Below, one piece after another: positions 17,474 through 21,211 of a DNA stretch of 21,211 nucleotides. Where the stretch lies: contig BFEA01000210.1 in assembly GCA_003427395.1 (NCBI GenBank), forward strand, positions 224,535 to 245,745. Reading direction: 5' to 3'. Source of the DNA: Chara braunii. Lineage: Eukaryota > Streptophyta > Charophyceae > Charales > Characeae. The notes below the pieces were generated by a model. That model was not told where the DNA came from. It saw nothing but the letters and a program-made list of their open reading frames with translations, and did no database searches. The translations under genes and the position numbers were made by a program. Within the stretch, counting starts at the first letter, position 1. Each line of letters starts with the position of its first letter.

Positions 17474-18034
17474 TGATGATACTGGTGATGTGATGACGAT
17501 GATGATGATGATGATGATGATGATTATGATTTTTTTTTAATTTTTTTTTTAATGATGAAAATAATGATGATGATGATGATTAGTATGTAAAATTATAGAA
17601 GACTATGCTATATCAGCAATTTTAGCCTCCTAATCCTATAACAACTCCTAACCCTCCCTGTACCAGGACATTACATCTCAAAGACAATGCCATCCTAACC
17701 AATGTCAACCATAGCTGACCTGTTCCCGCCACCTAGACTATCCCTGGACCCATAGGTTGTCAAGGCAGCCCCCCCCAGTTCGCCACTGAATTGTTTTCCT
17801 CCCTCAGCAAAACCCAGATCTTTCTACAAGGCCTCACACTCCTGCAATTTGCAGATTACAGGGCAACACCCCAGCTCCGGCCAGCGTCGTTCTGGCATCG
17901 GCAAACCAGAGGCATAGAACAGAGCAACTCTGCGGAAATCAGTCCAGATTCTACCATCTCTGAAATCCTATATCCCGAATGAGGAAGAAGGCCAGATGCC
18001 GCCAAGAATTACCGAACACCAAAAAGCTTGATAT
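17474..18034 (-). repeat. Repeat family R copy 2 with (GAT)n flank
   Basis: The layout repeats copy 1: a GAT run interrupted by T-rich DNA (17474-17582), then the R body (17605-18034). The atgctatatc landmarks of the two copies are 544 bp apart. Copy 2 has an extra segment of about 35 bp (around 17735-17765, ctggacccataggttgtc) and many substitutions, so the duplication is old. Short frames in both copies (17190-17390 and 17791-17982) are not conserved in frame. Confidence 0.8.
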
Positions 18035-18059
18035 AGCATCAATGAAGACTTTGGAATTC

Positions 18060-18760
18060 TTTTTTTTTTTTTTTGAATAAAGATACGTAAATTTAAACTT
18101 TGAAAGTCTCCTCCCCTCCCTCCTCTACTCATTACCCCTTTGTCCCTTTGTTGCCTCCGCCGAAAACAGTCCTCCAATGTAGGACCTCCTTTTCAGCCCC
18201 AACTTGGAACAACCCCTCTCTTCCTCGCTATAACCCAAGAGACATTCAGCTTCCACCAGAAGAATGCCCCTGCAAACCCCTTACCCTATTCTGCCCCCGC
18301 TGAGGCTATCCACCCCAACCCCAGAATAGAGCAACCCTCAACTTCTGCACACACCCTCTTCAGAGCGCCACCTCCTTCCTTGTGACACCCCTGTAGAGTA
18401 CTGCTCTTCCCACCTTTCCACCCGTACCACGAACTTCGAAACAACCGTCATCATCCATCCAGGGAGGAAAGTGAACTCCCATATGATTGAAACATGACTT
18501 AGCAAGATCACCAACGAAATTACTACTGAAACGATTTTTTTTTTTTTTTTTTTTGAGTTGAAGATAATTAGTTAATAATGCAATAGGATTATGAAAATCT
18601 CATTCATAGAGAACTATGAAATATGAAGAAGTACACAAGGAAAAATTAATCTAAAATGAATTAGAACTTTGGTATTCAAAAATACCATATCGAAACTTAC
18701 ATTAATAAGAAATCTAGGTATTTAAAAAATACCTTCCCGATTAATAAAATAGTAAATAAG
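18060..18760. repeat. Poly(T) runs bracketing C-rich sequence, then an AT-rich island
   Basis: T15 (18060-18074) and T20 (18535-18554) bracket about 460 bp of C-rich, unrecognised sequence. This is the pattern expected of poly(A)-tailed minus-strand insertions, one next to another. From 18555 to 18760 base composition shifts to strongly AT-rich. It contains two near-identical small hairpins, ggtatt-caaa-aatacc (18671-18686) and ggtattt-aaa-aaatacc (18717-18733). No gene is supported. Confidence 0.6.
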
Positions 18761-18761
18761 A

Positions 18762-19075
18762 TGCTGATGTTGATGATGATGATGATGATGATGATGATGA
18801 CGCACCAATGATGATGATGCTCATAATGATGATGATGATGATGATGATGACACACCAATGAAGATGCTCATAACGATGATGATGATGTCAGTAGTGCTTC
18901 TGCTGCTGCTGATGATGATGATGATGATGATGTTGATGATGATGATAATGACGATGATGCTGATGATGATAATGATGATGGTGAGATGATGATGATGATG
19001 ATGATGATGATGATAATAATGATGATGGCAACCGCCGATGATGATGATGATGATGATGACGACGATGATAAAACC
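18762..19075 (+). repeat. Compound (GAT)n / (TGATGA)n microsatellite
   Basis: About 300 bp are mostly GAT repeats with a higher-order pattern. A GAT block followed by c(g/a)caccaatga.gatg.tcataa occurs twice (18797 and 18849). The overlapping frames are Met, Asp or Ser/Ile runs and their ends (19076-19183) show no motif. Confidence 0.92.
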
Positions 19076-19189
19076 GAAGCTGGTGATGAAGATGCCCTCT
19101 TACGAGCTGATGATAAAGTTGTCGTTGACGAACATGCTGATGAAGAAGCCCACTTACTAACTGATGTTGTCCCGATAAGATGACGCAAA

Positions 19190-19598
19190 ACCTTTCTTAA
19201 AACAAACGCACTGGATACGAGCTGAGAACCTGAATATCACTTCCCTCCTTATCTCCCTCCATTCGTCTTCCCATCTCATGGGACACACTGTACTCTCCTC
19301 CCTCTTGCTGCGAGCCGACCTCCTCCACCAAATTATGCAAGATGGAGAGTACCAATGATTCTTTCTGAAGCAAGCCTCGTAAGAAAAACTTGCTCCCCCT
19401 TACACGACATGCTAGCCCGTAGCATTCCTCGTGACAGGCACAAGACGGCGAGATGGCAGTACGAATGTTTTCAAATGTTAGGAGATAGAGAGGTGAACTA
19501 TTCACCCCCTCGATCATCTCACAGCTTCGCCCAGCATACCACGTTCGTTGAAGATCCAACCCCCACACCACTCAGCAATTCCACACTCGAATTTCATA
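19190..19598. other. No recognisable gene
   Basis: This is a unique-looking stretch. Overlapping frames of 84 (plus) and 124 codons (minus, 19197-19571) have no recognised motif. The minus frame has normal-looking composition but no supporting context. Confidence 0.4.
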
Positions 19599-19714
19599 GC
19601 GCGCCCTAAATCTTTGATATCTCATGATCCACTCGACCATTTGATCTGAAATTTGGACCACCTCAGCTCCTCGACATAGACCACCAGTGGTCCAATTTTC
19701 AGCTCAGGGCGCGC
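19599..19714 (+). repeat. Short element bounded by 9-bp GC inverted repeats
   Basis: The arms gcgcgccct (19599-19607) and agggcgcgc (19706-19714) are perfect reverse complements enclosing about 100 bp, which include the repeated words tttggaccacc and taga.ccacc.gtggtcc. The right arm is part of the 12-bp palindrome gggcgcgcgccc. The local CpG density is much higher than in the rest of the window. Confidence 0.65.
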
Positions 19715-19825
19715 GCCCAATCGCGCGCAATCGTCGAACGCACGCGCGCTATTTTCCTTGCTGCGTATAGATTTCCAGTGCGCGCGGCTCCGTGGCAGTA
19801 ACTTTGATTGATGATTGATACTGCC

Positions 19826-19857
19826 GGGGCGCAGCGCTCCCGGTAGCGCTGCGCCCC
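19826..19857 (+). repeat. GC-rich hairpin, 13-bp perfect stem
   Basis: Arms ggggcgcagcgct (19826-19838) and agcgctgcgcccc (19845-19857) surround the 6-nt loop cccggt. This is a very stable stem-loop. It looks like a bacterial terminator in outline, but no T-run or gene context supports that in this eukaryotic setting. Confidence 0.9.
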
Positions 19858-19949
19858 TTCACGCATCTGGGTTGTTTCAGTGCCACATCCTATAATGGAT
19901 CTATTCTGCTCCATGTTGCTTGCTATAAAGGCAAAACTGTTTTATTCAT

Positions 19950-20093
19950 CAGACTCGAACCTGTGATCTGCAATATGAAACTGGAGGGTTCTACCACATG
20001 TACTTCCATTGGAAGTGGATATAATGTGTGTTATATCCACTTCCAATGGAAGTACATGTGGTAGAACCCTCCAATTTCATACTGTAGGTCATA
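19950..20093 (-). repeat. tRNA-like sequence folded as a 50-bp-arm palindrome
   Basis: Arms 19975-20024 and 20031-20080 are reverse complements over 50 bp with one mismatch, around the 6-nt loop tgtgtg. Looser pairing reaches about 19964 and 20091. On the minus strand the outer part continues as a tRNA-like body. It has an A-box-like tgtggtagaac, a ctccag-tttcata-ttgcag anticodon-arm-like segment (loop containing CAT) and a B box, ggttcgagtct (about 19953-19963). The right arm carries the first half of the same body in the opposite orientation. Two tRNA-like 5' halves thus face each other head to head. Confidence 0.75.
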
Positions 20094-20139
20094 ATGTGTG
20101 TAATATGGGCTAGGGGAAATCATCAGAGCGACCAAAGCC

Positions 20140-20386
20140 AACAACAACAACAACCAACGTGAAGTCTAGGCCAGCATACAACACCCATGGACTGACCCCC
20201 GGGTGGTGCGCAGGCAGTGTCTGTAATAGTACCATACGTCAGCCCAGGGGTGTGTGTGTGTCCAGCCGTGCGTCATTCTAACGCCCTGCCGGTGTCCATG
20301 CACAAGGTTGCGGAGTTTTGAACCCACAACCTCATACCACAATGCGCATTCCCAACCGGTGCTCTAACCACTGAGCTACATCAACT
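20140..20386 (-). mobile_element. tRNA-derived SINE with (TTG)n tail
   Basis: On the minus strand the head reads gatgtagctcagtggttagagc (A box within 20361-20378), and a B box, gggttcaaaactcc, lies at about 20312-20325. The A-to-B distance is about 9 nt longer than in a standard tRNA, as in type II tRNAs or with an insertion. A tRNA-unrelated body of about 150 bp follows and ends in a ttggttgttgttgttgttgg tail (about 20139-20157). This head-body-microsatellite-tail layout is that of a polymerase III SINE, which would rely on a partner LINE. I found no clear target-site duplication. Confidence 0.75.
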
Positions 20387-20393
20387 GGACAGA

Positions 20394-20720
20394 CTGTTCG
20401 GTGGTCTTAAGAATGTTTCAGGATCTGGGGACTCCTAGCAACTTTTCTTAGGTGGTTTCGATGCTGTTATACTCAGTGATCTGCGGTTGTTCGACGCCAG
20501 AACGACGCTGGCTGGTGCTGGGGTGTTGCCCTGTAGCCTGCTGATGCAGGAGCGTGAGGCCTGGTAGAGAGATCTGGGGATGCTTTGGGGTGGGCATTCC
20601 ATGGGACAACCAAGGGTTGCTGCTGGGACGACGCTGGTCGGAGCTGAGGTGAGTTGTGTTGCCCTGTCACCAAGCAGGATGTGGGTGTGTGAGGCCTGAA
20701 AGAGCTCGACAGGGAGTACG
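20394..20720 (+). repeat. Repeat family R copy 3 (plus orientation, internally doubled)
   Basis: gccagaacgacgctggctgg, tgttgccctgtagcc and aggcctggtagagagatctgggg match the reverse complement of the copies at 17.0-18.0 kb. A second core (about 20621-20690, gggacgacgctggtcgg, tgttgccctgtcacc, tgaggcctgaaagag) follows directly. The copy begins at 20394 with ctgttcggtggtctt, which also precedes the T27 run at 15878. The SINE head abuts this point. The minus-strand 116-codon frame over it is a shadow. Confidence 0.7.
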
Positions 20721-20817
20721 ACAGTGATGGAGAGCCTTGGAAGGGCTTGTTAGGGATTTTGAGGGTGTTGGAGCATTTGTAGGACCTTTGCGGTCTATTT
20801 CCATGTTTCCCGAATTG

Positions 20818-21155
20818 CTGCAAGTGTTCTCAGACGTTTTCTCAGCCGAAGCCGGGTAATGGCCCCGGTATCTCAAAAAAGAGATCGAGGTGAGTGGGAG
20901 AAGGAGATGGTGGGATATCACGTGTCCTACTAGTAAGGGGGCTAGCTGGTAGGATGAGAATAGGGCACAACAACAACGGAGATGGTGGCTCTGCTGCAGT
21001 AAGTCTTGCCAGAGTGGGCTACAGGGGATTGATTGGGGGTGCGATCTGAGTCGTTTTCTGAATTGCACATATGTTACTGTTTCTCAGTCAAAAAAAAAAA
21101 CTGCAAGTGTTCTCAGATGGTTTTTCAACCAAAGCCGGGTAAGGGCCTCGGTATC
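20818..21155 (+). repeat. 55-bp direct repeat pair
   Basis: ctgcaagtgttctcaga, followed by cc(g/a)aagccgggtaa.ggcc.cggtatc, occurs at 20818-20871 and 21101-21155 with a few differences. The second copy is preceded by a run of 10 A. Between them is sequence with no recognised gene. Confidence 0.8.
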
Positions 21156-21211
21156 ATTTTTTGAATTTTGCCTATTTCTGACTTTCGTCGTAGTAATTTT
21201 TCTAAGTAGCT

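Noticed and set aside
18868-19188. Ser- and Asp-rich frames over GAT repeats
   Set aside because: Open only because GAT/ATC arrays lack stops in these frames.
19826-19857. Rho-independent terminator
   Set aside because: The hairpin fits in outline, but there is no T-run, no upstream gene, and the window is eukaryotic.
20312-20386. Functional tRNA gene
   Set aside because: Box spacing is too long, the acceptor stem does not close by eye, and a SINE-like body and tail follow.
21190-21211. Possible further unit of the 32-33 bp minisatellite at the window end
   Set aside because: gtagtaatttttctaagtagc only loosely resembles acagtaacttttccaagctac and is cut off by the end of the window.

Overview
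This window looks like repeat-rich, gene-poor nuclear DNA of a plant-lineage eukaryote, possibly a streptophyte green alga such as a charophyte. That is an inference from style only. It has a MULE-type transposase with SWIM, zinc-knuckle and AT-hook modules, a plant-style LINE with a zf-RVT C-terminus, tRNA-derived SINE-like units, poly(A) tails, very many trinucleotide microsatellites, and an assembly gap of 65 N (10685-10749). I see no bacterial operon, no rRNA, no CRISPR array and no convincing host housekeeping gene.

Layout. 1-3600: non-coding or unrecognised sequence with small direct repeats, a diverged repeat pair (751-919 and 1068-1183) and homopolymers. 3907-7509 (minus): the only long gene, a 1200-aa Mutator-like transposase whose frame is open throughout. 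The expected first catalytic Asp is Gly, and a 109-residue N-terminal block is tandemly duplicated in frame. A plausible 3' splice site lies just upstream of its ATG, and a small hydrophobic reading frame overlaps its 3' end. 7712-8425: degenerate CAG-rich minisatellite. 8426-11640: purine tracts, GAT/ATC foldbacks, GAA/GGA, CT, GA and CA repeats, the gap, and a 31-bp minisatellite.

11641-13483: a 5'-truncated LINE, (zf-RVT coding end, about 760 bp of 3' UTR, A17 tail) sits inside a 32-33 bp minisatellite and is flanked by identical 40-bp copies of it. Its 3' UTR carries six copies of a short stem-loop motif. Two more copies lie near 16.6-17.0 kb. Base changes in the stem are mostly compensated. 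13484-16990: a strong 26-bp-arm hairpin, dispersed short motifs, a tandem repeat with units of about 103-122 bp, and a perfect 45-bp duplication.

16988-18060: two direct copies of a (GAT)n-plus-repeat unit of about 544 bp. Relatives of the repeat lie in the opposite orientation at 15440-15760 and 20394-20720. 18060-19190: poly(T) runs, an AT-rich island and GAT arrays. 19599-20392: CpG-rich inverted repeats, a 50-bp-arm tRNA-like palindrome, and a minus-strand tRNA-derived SINE with a (TTG)n tail. The window ends in short direct repeats.

The sequence is best read as layered mobile-element debris. The most notable items are the stem-loop family with covarying arms, the intact MULE frame with an altered catalytic site, and the near-perfect tRNA-like palindrome.
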